Positions 51,674 through 59,865 of a stretch of DNA of 64,000 nucleotides are shown here, piece by piece. Source of the stretch: an uncultured Muribaculaceae bacterium (GTDB taxonomy: Bacteria; Bacteroidota; Bacteroidia; Bacteroidales; Muribaculaceae); the NCBI GenBank assembly GCA_910587185.1, contig CAJULY010000001.1:124001-188000 (forward strand). Direction: 5' to 3'. How positions within the stretch are numbered: the first letter of the stretch is position 1; each line of letters starts with the position of its first letter. Both the position numbers and the translations under genes were made by a program. The notes under the pieces were generated by a model. It saw nothing but the letters and a program-made list of their open reading frames with translations, searched no databases and was not told where the DNA came from.

Positions 51674-52948
51674 ATGCAATATATATGGCAACACCGACTG
51701 TGGATCCAGCACAATCTGTCCACGGTTGACGGACGGCGCGTCAGAATTCTCGATCCGGGAAGGCTCAACACTGATTCCGGTCCCGACTTTTTCAACGCAA
51801 AAATAGCCATCGACGGCCATACATGGGCAGGCGACGTCGAGATACACGTCAGGGCGAGCGACTGGCACCGCCACGGTCATGACGGCGACCGCGCCTACGA
51901 TTCAGTCATTCTCCACGTGGTTGACCGCGACGACACGATTATCCATCGTTCGAACGGCGAACTGATTCCACAGATGAGGATGCCGTGTCAGCCACAGTTC
52001 AGAGAGCATTACAACATGCTCGTCAGCCGCTCGGACATCGATCTGCCGTGTGCCACCGAACTTCGGTCGATTCCCGCACTCCACTCTGGGGCGTGGCTTG
52101 ACTCGCTCGCTTACGAACGCCTCTATGACAAAGCGGAAAGAATAGAAAGCATCCTCCGACGCACGAACGGCGACTGGGAATCGGCTGCATTCGTAACCAT
52201 CGCCCGCTCGCTCGGATTCGGCACCAACGGCGATCCGTTCGAACGCCTCGCCATGTCGCTCCCGCTCGTCCTCATTGGAAAACACAGCGATTCGCTGACA
52301 TCCATCGAAGCTCTGCTTTTCGGCCAGAGCGGACTGCTTGACGATCCAAGGGCGTTCGGGCCCTACGCCGACCGTCTGCGGCAGGAATACCGCTATCTCG
52401 CCCACAAGTTCGGCCTGAAACGCCCCGAAGGAATGATATGGAAAATGTCGCGTATGCGTCCTGCGGGATTTCCCCATCGCCGGATTGCGACTCTCGCGGC
52501 AATGCTCTTCGGTGGCTTCCGCATGCTTGCGGCCATACTCGAGACCGAGTCGCTCGACGATGCTGTCAGACTTTTCTCGCCTGATCTATCGCCATTCTGG
52601 AACTGCCACTATAATTTCGGTGCCGAGCAACAAGCGGCTGTCAGTGCATTCAGCCGCGCCTCCGTCGCCGGACTCGTCATCAACTCTGTAATCCCCCTTC
52701 AGATGGCCTACGGACTCACCCATGACGACAACAGTCTCTGCGATCGGGCCGTGGAACTCCTCCACACGCTGCCGCCTGAAAAAAACTCGATCGTGACCCT
52801 CTTCGAACGCGCAGGTATAAAAGCCAGCGACGCTTTCATGACACAGGCGCTCATCCAGCTGCGCCGAAACTACTGCGAGACCCACAAATGCCTCTACTGC
52901 CGCATCGGCCACCGGATGCTCGCAGCGCTCTCGCGACGCGAGGACTGA
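51674..52948 (+). CDS. DUF2851 family protein
   Basis: A 424-residue protein matching the Bacteroidota DUF2851 family. The N-terminal YIWQHRLWIQHNLSTVDGRRVRILDPGRLNTDSGPDFFNAKI and DVEIHVRASDWHRHGHD segments are the conserved part; the pattern of Asp, Glu and His in PDFFNAKI and GDVEIH looks nuclease-like but is not proven. The C-terminus has CETHKCLYCRIGHRML. ATG 51674 is preferred over 51662 because the -7 box ends 3 bases before 51662. It converges with the methyltransferase gene, one base apart. Confidence 0.85.
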   Translation: MQYIWQHRLWIQHNLSTVDGRRVRILDPGRLNTDSGPDFFNAKIAIDGHTWAGDVEIHVRASDWHRHGHDGDRAYDSVILHVVDRDDTIIHRSNGELIPQMRMPCQPQFREHYNMLVSRSDIDLPCATELRSIPALHSGAWLDSLAYERLYDKAERIESILRRTNGDWESAAFVTIARSLGFGTNGDPFERLAMSLPLVLIGKHSDSLTSIEALLFGQSGLLDDPRAFGPYADRLRQEYRYLAHKFGLKRPEGMIWKMSRMRPAGFPHRRIATLAAMLFGGFRMLAAILETESLDDAVRLFSPDLSPFWNCHYNFGAEQQAAVSAFSRASVAGLVINSVIPLQMAYGLTHDDNSLCDRAVELLHTLPPEKNSIVTLFERAGIKASDAFMTQALIQLRRNYCETHKCLYCRIGHRMLAALSRRED

Positions 52949-52949
52949 C

Positions 52950-53750
52950 TCAACGGCGGCACAGCTGCCAGAACGCAACAGCCGAAGCCGCGGCAACGTT
53001 AAGTGAATCCACGCCGTGGGCCATAGGGATACAAACCGTGTAATCGGCGCTGTCAATCACCTCCTGCGCCAGCCCGTCGCCCTCGGTCCCCATTATTATT
53101 GCGAGCCGCTGCTCGCCCATCAGCTGCGGGTCATCGACATTCACAGAATCTTTTCTGAGAGCCATAGCCGCCGTGGAGAATCCTCTTTCTCGCAGCGCCG
53201 AAACGGGTCCGTCGAGCCAAGCCCAGGGAACAAGGAAAACCGATCCCATCGACACCCTGACAGAGCGCCGGTTGAACGGATCACACGACTGGCGCGTGAG
53301 CAACACTCCGTCGATTCCCAGGGCAGCCGCTGAACGGAAAATGGCCCCGATATTGGTGGTGTCAGTCACTCCGTCAATGACAACTACCCTTTTCGCGCCC
53401 TCAGTCACCTCCGCCACGCTCCTGTCGGCCGGGCGCCTCATTGCGCAGAGAACGCCGCGGGTCAGCACATAGCCTGTCAGCGTCGAAAGCATCTCCCGGC
53501 TGCCGGTAAACACCTCCATTGCCGGACAGCGCTCTATGATCGAGGCCGCATCACCTGTTAGATGACGACGCTCACATAGCATGGCCACCGGTTCGTAGCC
53601 TGCATCCAGAGCCACATGAATCACTTTGGGACTTTCTACTATGAAAACTGCTTTTTCCGGATCGAGACGCGATCTGAGCTGGGCCTCGGTCAGCGATGAA
53701 AACATTCTGACGCGTTCGTCGTCAAGAGAGGTTATTTCTATGACATTCAT
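52950..53750 (-). CDS. TrmH/SpoU-family RNA 2'-O-methyltransferase
   Basis: A 266-residue SPOUT methyltransferase. An N-terminal substrate-binding domain (VFIVESPKVIHVALDAGYEPVAML) is followed by the SpoU domain with motif 1 IDGVTDTTNIGAIFRSAAALGIDGVLL, motif 2 AIIMGTEGDGL and motif 3 CIPMAHGVDSLNVAAASAVAFW. It probably methylates a ribose in rRNA or tRNA; the target is not clear. ATG 53750 is used because the next upstream start would take in the -7 box, which lies only 5 bases before it. Confidence 0.92.
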   Translation of the reverse strand: MNVIEITSLDDERVRMFSSLTEAQLRSRLDPEKAVFIVESPKVIHVALDAGYEPVAMLCERRHLTGDAASIIERCPAMEVFTGSREMLSTLTGYVLTRGVLCAMRRPADRSVAEVTEGAKRVVVIDGVTDTTNIGAIFRSAAALGIDGVLLTRQSCDPFNRRSVRVSMGSVFLVPWAWLDGPVSALRERGFSTAAMALRKDSVNVDDPQLMGEQRLAIIMGTEGDGLAQEVIDSADYTVCIPMAHGVDSLNVAAASAVAFWQLCRR

Positions 53751-53755
53751 GACTG

Positions 53756-53763
53756 CAAATTTA
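53756..53763 (-). promoter_or_regulatory. -7 box of the TrmH-family gene
   Basis: TAAATTTG on the minus strand, ending 5 bases before the start codon. Confidence 0.6.
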
Positions 53764-53813
53764 CTTCTTTGCCGCCATTTCTGCAATCACCCCTTGCCTG
53801 CAGGAAGTTTTTT

Positions 53814-55226
53814 TCACGCTTTTTTATGCGCATGCGCTTTGATGAAATGCAACACGCCGTTGTTGCGGTCCATCTCCTTTGAGAAGAAACTGTCGGATGT
53901 GAAAAGCCGCATGACTCCGAAAGATATTCCCGAAACGATGGCCAGCGGCAGAAGCAGAGAGTAAGCCGACGACATCTCCACCACTATAAACATGGCCATG
54001 AACGGCGCTCGTATGGCTCCTGCCATGACACCCGCCATTCCCATAAAGGCAAGCTGCCCTACCGGAAGATCCGCACCGAACAGCCAGTTGCAGGCAGTCC
54101 CGAAAACATATCCCGCGAAACATCCCGCAAACAGTGTCGGCGCGAATTCACCCGTCACTCCGCCTCCGTTGTAGCTCAGGGAAGTCGAGAAACATTTTAT
54201 CAATAGAATGCACAATCCGATCACAAAAATTCTCAACGCATCGTTATCGATGCCGTCGTTCCACACCGTCCCATAGGTCATTGCGCTGAAATCCCCGTTG
54301 AGGACCTTACCCATCACGTCATACCCTTCACCGTAGAGAGCCGGGAAAAGAAGCAAAGTCACGCCTAACAGCACTCCAGCCACCACTCCTTTTATCCACC
54401 GGTTTTTCATCAGATCCAGAAGATTGCCCACAAGCTTCATTATGTAACTGTAATAAAGCGAGTAAAGACCGCAGAACAGACCGAGCAAAATGGCCCAAGG
54501 TATAATAGAAGTGTGATATGTGACGGCCTGAGTGAACACCATGTCGAGATTGAAACCGCCGAGAGCTGTCGCTGTAAGGCCGGCGAAAAGAGTGGCGACG
54601 AAAAGTACCATTGTCCCGTAGGCGCCGCGACTCATTCTCAACACCTCCAGAGTGAAAAGCGCGCCCCCAATCGGAGCCTTGAAAATGGCAGCTATGCCGG
54701 CCCCGGCCCCGCAGGCGGTCATCAGCATGGCCATCGGAGCCGACAGCTTGAACAGTCGTGACACCGTGCTTCCAAGCGCGGCCCCGCTGTAGGCGATAGG
54801 GCCCTCCGCTCCGGCAGAACCTCCACACCCGAGAGTGATGGCCGAAGTAACCAGAGGTATATAGGTGATTTTCGCCGGCACGTATGAAATATGGTGCTCC
54901 ATGTCGGTCTGCATGTGGCGCACTCCATGGGCCACATTTACCCGAAACACCTTATATAATAGAAACACCACGATCAGTATTCCTACTGCCGGAACGACAA
55001 TAAGCCACCAGTTTGGCCCGACGGAATGGACCGTGGCTATGACCAGTTCAGAGATGTACCTGATTGCCATTTTCAGAAGCCACGCCATGCACCCCGCTCC
55101 GAGCCCTACTGTAGCCGCCAGGATGAAAACAAGCGGCCGCTCGGTCAGATAGATCGAGCACCACCGTAACATACGGGAACGCGCACTCACTTGTTTGACT
55201 TCGTTTTTCATACACACAAAACGCAT
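53814..55226 (-). CDS. ClC-family chloride channel or transporter
   Basis: A 470-residue membrane protein of the ClC family with about ten to twelve hydrophobic helices. The motif LGCGGSAGAEGPIAYSGAALGS contains the gating Glu position (AEGP for the usual KEGP/REGP). Later, NGGGVTGEFAPTLFAGCFAG is the second selectivity motif (GEFAP for GxFxP). No C-terminal CBS domains are present. It may exchange Cl- for H+ in pH homeostasis. The start is 55226 or the Met five codons later (MKNEVKQV). Confidence 0.92.
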   Translation of the reverse strand: MRFVCMKNEVKQVSARSRMLRWCSIYLTERPLVFILAATVGLGAGCMAWLLKMAIRYISELVIATVHSVGPNWWLIVVPAVGILIVVFLLYKVFRVNVAHGVRHMQTDMEHHISYVPAKITYIPLVTSAITLGCGGSAGAEGPIAYSGAALGSTVSRLFKLSAPMAMLMTACGAGAGIAAIFKAPIGGALFTLEVLRMSRGAYGTMVLFVATLFAGLTATALGGFNLDMVFTQAVTYHTSIIPWAILLGLFCGLYSLYYSYIMKLVGNLLDLMKNRWIKGVVAGVLLGVTLLLFPALYGEGYDVMGKVLNGDFSAMTYGTVWNDGIDNDALRIFVIGLCILLIKCFSTSLSYNGGGVTGEFAPTLFAGCFAGYVFGTACNWLFGADLPVGQLAFMGMAGVMAGAIRAPFMAMFIVVEMSSAYSLLLPLAIVSGISFGVMRLFTSDSFFSKEMDRNNGVLHFIKAHAHKKA

Positions 55227-55309
55227 TCCCCCCGCTGATGGTTTTGTTTTTTCCTTTATACATCATAACCCATACAACATAACCGCACTTTTATCCGTTA
55301 TTACGCTAT

Positions 55310-55897
55310 ATGGATTATTCTGATTCTACATCTCCGCTTGAACGCCATCCGTGGCCGCCATTTATTCCCGAGAATGCAAAGGTTCTCATAATGGGAACGT
55401 TCCCTCCCGGCTCCCACAGATGGAGCATGGACTTTTACTATCCCAACCGCACCAATGATTTCTGGTTCATGATGGGACTGATCTTTGCCGGAGACCGTTT
55501 CGCCCTATACGACAAGGAAACGAAACTTTTCAATCTCGATGCAATAAAGAGCCTGCTGACGGAAAAAGGAATTGCGCTGAATGACACGGGGCTTGTCATT
55601 CGCCGTCTGAAAGGAAACGCCTCCGACAAATTTCTCGAGATCGTGGAGCCGGTTCACCTTAGCGAGCTTCTGGATAAGATGCCTTTATGCAGGACTGTTG
55701 CCACAACCGGCGAAAAAGCTGCCGGAGTAATCGCTTCGCTCACTGACACCGACGCGCCTAAAATGGGAGAGATGGTCACTTCAGCCGACGGACTCGAGAT
55801 ATGGCGCATGCCTTCTACAAGCCGGGCCTATCCCCTCGCCCTCGATAAAAAAGCGGAATTCTATGCAAAAATGTTCCGTCATCTCAATATCATCTGA
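55310..55897 (+). CDS. MUG-like uracil-DNA glycosylase superfamily protein
   Basis: A 195-residue protein of the uracil-DNA glycosylase superfamily. The motif VLIMGTFPPGSHRWSMDFYYPNRTNDFW near residue 26 is the conserved N-terminal loop of this MUG-like branch, with an Asn in PNRTNDFW. A C-terminal WRMPSTSRAYPL stands in for the HPSP-type intercalation motif. The bona fide family 1 enzyme is at 45.3 kb, so this one is likely specialised for another lesion. It is monocistronic. Confidence 0.85.
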   Translation: MDYSDSTSPLERHPWPPFIPENAKVLIMGTFPPGSHRWSMDFYYPNRTNDFWFMMGLIFAGDRFALYDKETKLFNLDAIKSLLTEKGIALNDTGLVIRRLKGNASDKFLEIVEPVHLSELLDKMPLCRTVATTGEKAAGVIASLTDTDAPKMGEMVTSADGLEIWRMPSTSRAYPLALDKKAEFYAKMFRHLNII

Positions 55898-55911
55898 CCA
55901 TTTTTTCTAAT

Positions 55912-55935
55912 AATATTCTTTAATCAAAGAATATT
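55912..55935 (+). terminator. AT-rich hairpin after the MUG-like gene
   Basis: A perfect 10-bp stem AATATTCTTT/AAAGAATATT with a 4-base loop, followed by TATTCATTTTG. Confidence 0.6.
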
Positions 55936-55954
55936 TATTCATTTTGCGGACAAA

Positions 55955-55986
55955 TTTGTATATTTTGCCAAAAGATGCTATCTTTG
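55955..55986 (+). promoter_or_regulatory. Promoter of the lipoprotein esterase gene
   Basis: TTTG at 55955-55958, 20 bases, then the -7 box TATCTTTG at 55979-55986. The leader is about 50 bases. Confidence 0.8.
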
Positions 55987-56041
55987 TCGCATTATACATT
56001 ATAACATTACAGATTAATCTTTTACCCCAAAATCTTTTACA

Positions 56042-57541
56042 ATGAAGAAATATTCTGTTTTTTCATCATTATTATTATGCATTGCATGTCTGGCTACTTC
56101 GGCGGTAGCCTGTTCATCCGACGGCCCTGAAGAGCCGAAAAAACCTGACACCCCTGTGACTCCTGACAAACCCGATGTTCCCGAAGAAGATGGAAAATTC
56201 GGACTTAAACCTAACGAAGTTAATGCCTACTTCGAAGGCCGGATAAAAGAGACTTCTCCGAAATATGAGGTTTCCGGCAAACTGACAACGGAAAACATAA
56301 CGGCAGCCTCAGAATATGTGTGGGGACTATGGAAACAGGCCGTCAGCACCGCCGAGACCGAGAAACTCCCCGCTCCCGCAACCATCACGGTATCCTGGGC
56401 CGACAAAGCTCCCGTTCATTTTTCATGGAAGGTCGGTTCCGAGTCAATGAACTCGACCTATGCCCTAAAAGGCACTAAACCCGCTACAGGTTATCCGATG
56501 TTCATATTCCTCCACGGCTCGGGCGATGACGCATATATGGAATGGACCAACATCCTCTACCTCATTGACGGTACGGTCACCGGCAACAATCCCATTCCAT
56601 CTTCCTTCATCGTTCCGAAAAGCCCCAAGGGAGGAACGAATTGCCGCTGGTTCCCGCCGACTCGTCAGAAATACTGGGAGCGCGCCATCCGTCAGGCCCT
56701 TGTGGGCGGACAGACCGATCCCAACAAGATATATTTCACAGGCATTTCCGAGGGCGCATACGGTTCACAGCGTCTCGCGTCGTTCTATGCCGACTATCTC
56801 GCAGGCGTTTCGCCGATTTCCGGAGGCGACCAGCTTTTCAACGCACCCGCCGAGAATCTTGCGAACGTATTCTACCGCAGTGTAAACGGTTCAGAGGATA
56901 CGATGTATGGCCGTTACCTGCTGACGAACAAAGCGAAAGAAGAATTGGACCGTCTGGAAAAAGCCCATCCCGGCCATTACAAGCACTCATTCAAAATGCT
57001 CTCGGGCGTGGGACATTTCGAATGGAAGTACATGAATGACTATAATCCTGTCCCCGACCTTGTCAAGCAGACCCGCAATCCCCTGCCTAAATACTTCTAT
57101 TGGGAAAACTTCGGCATGGGCGGACAGCTCGGCGAAGGTTACCGTTATCGCGAAGGCTTCTACAACCTTCTCGTGCTCGAACCTTCATCGGAACGCAACG
57201 ACAATCTTGTCCGCGACTGCTATGAAATGACAATCAACGGAAACACGATCGATCTCAATGTGAACACCGTGAAAGTCACTCCGACCGAATCGGTCAAAGA
57301 CACCTACTGGGAAATGCAGATAGGTGTGGAAAAATCTTTTACTCAGGCCACCAAAGGAAAAGTCCGCATCTATCTTAACGGCAAACTCGTTGACCTCTCC
57401 AAACCTGTGGTTGTCAAAGTCAACGGCGTTGAAAAATTCAACGGAACCGTTACGCCTGACACCCGCTGGCTCGTGGAAAGCTGCGGAATCTTCTTCGATC
57501 CCGAACGCATTTTCCCCGCCGCCGTTGATGTGACCATCTGA
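56042..57541 (+). CDS. Surface-exposed lipoprotein, alpha/beta-hydrolase esterase-like
   Basis: A 499-residue lipoprotein. The signal peptide ends at the lipobox SAVAC; the next residues (SSDGPEE) are acidic, similar to the export signal that sends Bacteroidota lipoproteins to the cell surface, and a Pro-rich linker of about 25 residues follows. The catalytic part has FIFLHGSGDDAYMEW (oxyanion-hole His-Gly) and the nucleophile elbow YFTGISEGAYGSQR; the acid/base His is perhaps in SGVGHFEWKY near residue 325. The C-terminal beta-rich domain (EMTINGNTIDLNVNTVKV) may bind carbohydrate. It resembles polysaccharide or feruloyl esterases; the substrate is unknown. Confidence 0.8.
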   Translation: MKKYSVFSSLLLCIACLATSAVACSSDGPEEPKKPDTPVTPDKPDVPEEDGKFGLKPNEVNAYFEGRIKETSPKYEVSGKLTTENITAASEYVWGLWKQAVSTAETEKLPAPATITVSWADKAPVHFSWKVGSESMNSTYALKGTKPATGYPMFIFLHGSGDDAYMEWTNILYLIDGTVTGNNPIPSSFIVPKSPKGGTNCRWFPPTRQKYWERAIRQALVGGQTDPNKIYFTGISEGAYGSQRLASFYADYLAGVSPISGGDQLFNAPAENLANVFYRSVNGSEDTMYGRYLLTNKAKEELDRLEKAHPGHYKHSFKMLSGVGHFEWKYMNDYNPVPDLVKQTRNPLPKYFYWENFGMGGQLGEGYRYREGFYNLLVLEPSSERNDNLVRDCYEMTINGNTIDLNVNTVKVTPTESVKDTYWEMQIGVEKSFTQATKGKVRIYLNGKLVDLSKPVVVKVNGVEKFNGTVTPDTRWLVESCGIFFDPERIFPAAVDVTI

Positions 57542-57557
57542 AAAAATATATCACATG

Positions 57558-57597
57558 AATCGCCCGTCCTGTCTTGACACCGGACGGGCGATTTTTT
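57558..57597 (+). terminator. Terminator of the esterase gene
   Basis: A perfect 12-bp stem (57558-57569 with 57582-57593) is followed by a run of T. Confidence 0.9.
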
Positions 57598-57618
57598 ATA
57601 TACCTGTTGGCTGGAAAG

Positions 57619-57661
57619 AATGACCGCAACCGATTCCGTAGGGGAATTCGATTGCGGTCAA
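57619..57661 (-). terminator. Hairpin downstream of efp
   Basis: TGACCGCAA...TTCC pairs with GGAATTCGATTGCGGTCA, an imperfect stem of about 16 bp, followed on the minus strand by TTCTTTCC. It is probably the efp terminator. Confidence 0.55.
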
Positions 57662-57707
57662 ACTATTATTAATTTAGATTAGGTCCTTGCTTTAAAAGTA
57701 TATTCTG

Positions 57708-58274
57708 TCAAGCCTTGACACGACCGATATAAGAACCGTCGCGGGTATCGACTTCGATGAGTTCGCCTTCGTTGATGAAAAGAGGCACTCTCACCTCGGC
57801 GCCGGTCTCGACGGTTGCAGGCTTGAGGGTGTTGGTAGCGGTGTCGCCTTTCAGACCCGGTTCGGTATAAGTTATTTTGAGAACTGTCTTGACAGGCATC
57901 TCGGCATAAAGAACAGTCTCTGTTGAAGCGTCGCTGACAACTTCCACGGTGTCGCCCTCTTTCATGAAGGCAGCACCGGTCACGAGCTCCTTGCTGATGG
58001 GAATCTGCTCGAAAGTTTCGTTATTCATGAAAATATCATCGCCGCCGTCAGCATAGAGATACTGGAAGGGACGACGCTCAACTCTTACGTCCTCAAGCTT
58101 CTCGCCGATGTTGAAGCGGCGTTCGAGAACGCGTCCGTCAACGACGTCTTTGAGCTTGGTGCGCATGAATGTGTTGCCTTTGCCTGGTTTTACGTGGAGA
58201 AATTCCACGCAGAAGTAAAGACGGCCGTCCATGCGGATGCATGTGCCGTTCTTGATGTCTTGAGCGTTAATCAT
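57708..58274 (-). CDS. efp: Translation elongation factor P
   Basis: A 188-residue EF-P, which relieves ribosome stalling at polyproline. The modification loop is [14 protein letters not shown] with Lys at position 32, so it is a lysine-type EF-P rather than the arginine-rhamnosylation type. The other domains are complete, including the C-terminal [27 protein letters not shown] 58274 is used because the earlier in-frame Met lies beyond the promoter. No EpmAB-type modification genes are nearby. Confidence 0.96.
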   Translation of the reverse strand: MINAQDIKNGTCIRMDGRLYFCVEFLHVKPGKGNTFMRTKLKDVVDGRVLERRFNIGEKLEDVRVERRPFQYLYADGGDDIFMNNETFEQIPISKELVTGAAFMKEGDTVEVVSDASTETVLYAEMPVKTVLKITYTEPGLKGDTATNTLKPATVETGAEVRVPLFINEGELIEVDTRDGSYIGRVKA

Positions 58275-58303
58275 AAAATTATATTCTGTGAAATTTTTCT
58301 GCA

Positions 58304-58311
58304 AAGATACT
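58304..58311 (-). promoter_or_regulatory. -7 box of efp
   Basis: TATCTTTG on the minus strand, 29 bases before the start codon. Confidence 0.65.
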
Positions 58312-58421
58312 AAAATTTGAAAAAAACGCAAAATTTATCTCACACACGGTCAGCGCAAAATTTGACAAATTTATGATTGTAAATTGTTAGTTTGTAATTA
58401 TGAATTTTGAGCAATTATCTG

Positions 58422-58429
58422 TAACTTTG
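58422..58429 (+). promoter_or_regulatory. -7 box of the dedA-family gene
   Basis: TAACTTTG, 25 bases before the start codon. Confidence 0.6.
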
Positions 58430-58454
58430 CTTTCTGAAACATGCAGACATTCCT

Positions 58455-59129
58455 ATGTTATTGGATATTACTCTTTTAGCTATCATTGACCCTGTCCAGA
58501 TGATTGACAGTGTCCTCAACGCCACCCCTCTGATGGTCTATACGCTCGTTTTCCTGCTCATGGTGGTGGAAAGTTCTTTCATCCCATTTCCTTCGGAAGT
58601 GATCGTTCCTCCCGCGGCTTATCTCGCATGCACTTCACATGAAGTCAATATTATTGTCATACTTCTGCTTGCGACTGCGGGCGCGCTTGGCGGTGCTTTG
58701 ATCAACTACTATCTTTCGATGTGGATCGGACGTCCGCTCGTTTATAAATTCGCCGACTCGCGTTTCGGTCACGCATGTCTGATAAACAGGCAGAAAGTGG
58801 AAAAAGCCGAAAAATATTTCGATGACCACGGACCCGCGGCGACTTTCATAGGGCGCCTGATTCCGGCCGTGCGCCAGCTTATCTCCATTCCTGCAGGAAT
58901 AGCGAGGATGAACATTTACAAATTCATGCTTTTCACCACTCTCGGCGCGGCCGTATGGAATTCCGTGCTTGCGGCAATGGGCTATTGGCTCGGAACAGTC
59001 GTTTCACGCGACGCCCTCTCCGCAGCCGTGGAAAAATATAATCACTATCTGACATACGCCGGGCTTGCCCTGGGCATCATCTGCGTGGCCTATATCGCCT
59101 GGAACGCATTGAAAACAAAGCACGAATAA
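58455..59129 (+). CDS. DedA-family membrane protein
   Basis: A 224-residue membrane protein of the DedA (VTT/SNARE-associated) family, implicated in lipid carrier flipping. Its core FVVESSFIPFPSEVIVPPAAYLA-type segment (MVVESSFIPFPSEVIVPPAA), the GALINYYLSMWIGR loop and the IGRLIPAVRQLISIPAGIARM motif with its conserved Arg are present. It has about five hydrophobic segments. An rpe gene follows after 58 bases in the same direction. Confidence 0.93.
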   Translation: MLLDITLLAIIDPVQMIDSVLNATPLMVYTLVFLLMVVESSFIPFPSEVIVPPAAYLACTSHEVNIIVILLLATAGALGGALINYYLSMWIGRPLVYKFADSRFGHACLINRQKVEKAEKYFDDHGPAATFIGRLIPAVRQLISIPAGIARMNIYKFMLFTTLGAAVWNSVLAAMGYWLGTVVSRDALSAAVEKYNHYLTYAGLALGIICVAYIAWNALKTKHE

Positions 59130-59187
59130 CTTACGTGCAGCAAAAAACGGAGCAAAGCAATCGTTAAACCGATAATTGAACAAAATC

Positions 59188-59835
59188 ATGACAAAAGTTT
59201 CACCATCACTCCTCTCTGCCGATTTCGGCAATCTCGACCGCGACATTGAAATGCTTGACAGCTCGGAAGCTGCAATGCTTCACATCGATGTTATGGACGG
59301 AGTGTTCGTGCCCAACATATCATTCGGATTCCCCGTAATGCAGGCTATAAACCGCAAAGCCCGCAAACCGCTCGATGTGCATCTGATGATCGTCCAGCCT
59401 GAACGCTATGTCAGCCAGGTGCGCGACTGCGGCGCCGAAATAATGTGTGTCCACTATGAAGCCTGCACACACCTCAACAGACTTGTCAACCAGATACGTC
59501 AGGGCGGCATGAAACCTGCTGTGGCTCTGAATCCCTCTACTCCCGTAGCTATGCTCGAAGACATTATCGACGACCTTGACATGGTGCTGATAATGTCGGT
59601 AAACCCCGGATTCGCCGCACAGAAATTCATCCCCGGCACATTGAAAAAAATAAAGCAACTGCGTGAAATGATCGCCGCTCATGGCGTAAATGTCGAAATC
59701 GAGGTCGATGGCGGCATAAATCTCGAGACCGGCCGTGCTGTGGTCGATGCCGGAGCTGACATCGTTGTCGCCGGCAATTTTGTTTTCAAGGCTCCGGAAC
59801 CGGTCAAAGCCATATCCGATCTTTCCGCTCTTTAA
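59188..59835 (+). CDS. rpe: Ribulose-phosphate 3-epimerase
   Basis: Pentose phosphate pathway enzyme of 215 residues. TIM-barrel motifs are VSPSLLSADFGNLDRDIEML, MLHIDVMDGVFVPNISFG (metal-binding His and Asp), LDVHLMIVQPERYV, VLIMSVNPGFAAQKFIP, IEVDGGINLET and DIVVAGNFVFKA. ATG 59188 is chosen because the conserved N-terminus starts there; an earlier ATG adds only four residues. Confidence 0.97.
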   Translation: MTKVSPSLLSADFGNLDRDIEMLDSSEAAMLHIDVMDGVFVPNISFGFPVMQAINRKARKPLDVHLMIVQPERYVSQVRDCGAEIMCVHYEACTHLNRLVNQIRQGGMKPAVALNPSTPVAMLEDIIDDLDMVLIMSVNPGFAAQKFIPGTLKKIKQLREMIAAHGVNVEIEVDGGINLETGRAVVDAGADIVVAGNFVFKAPEPVKAISDLSAL

Positions 59836-59865
59836 AAAACACTCTCTAATGAATTGACAGAAGCA

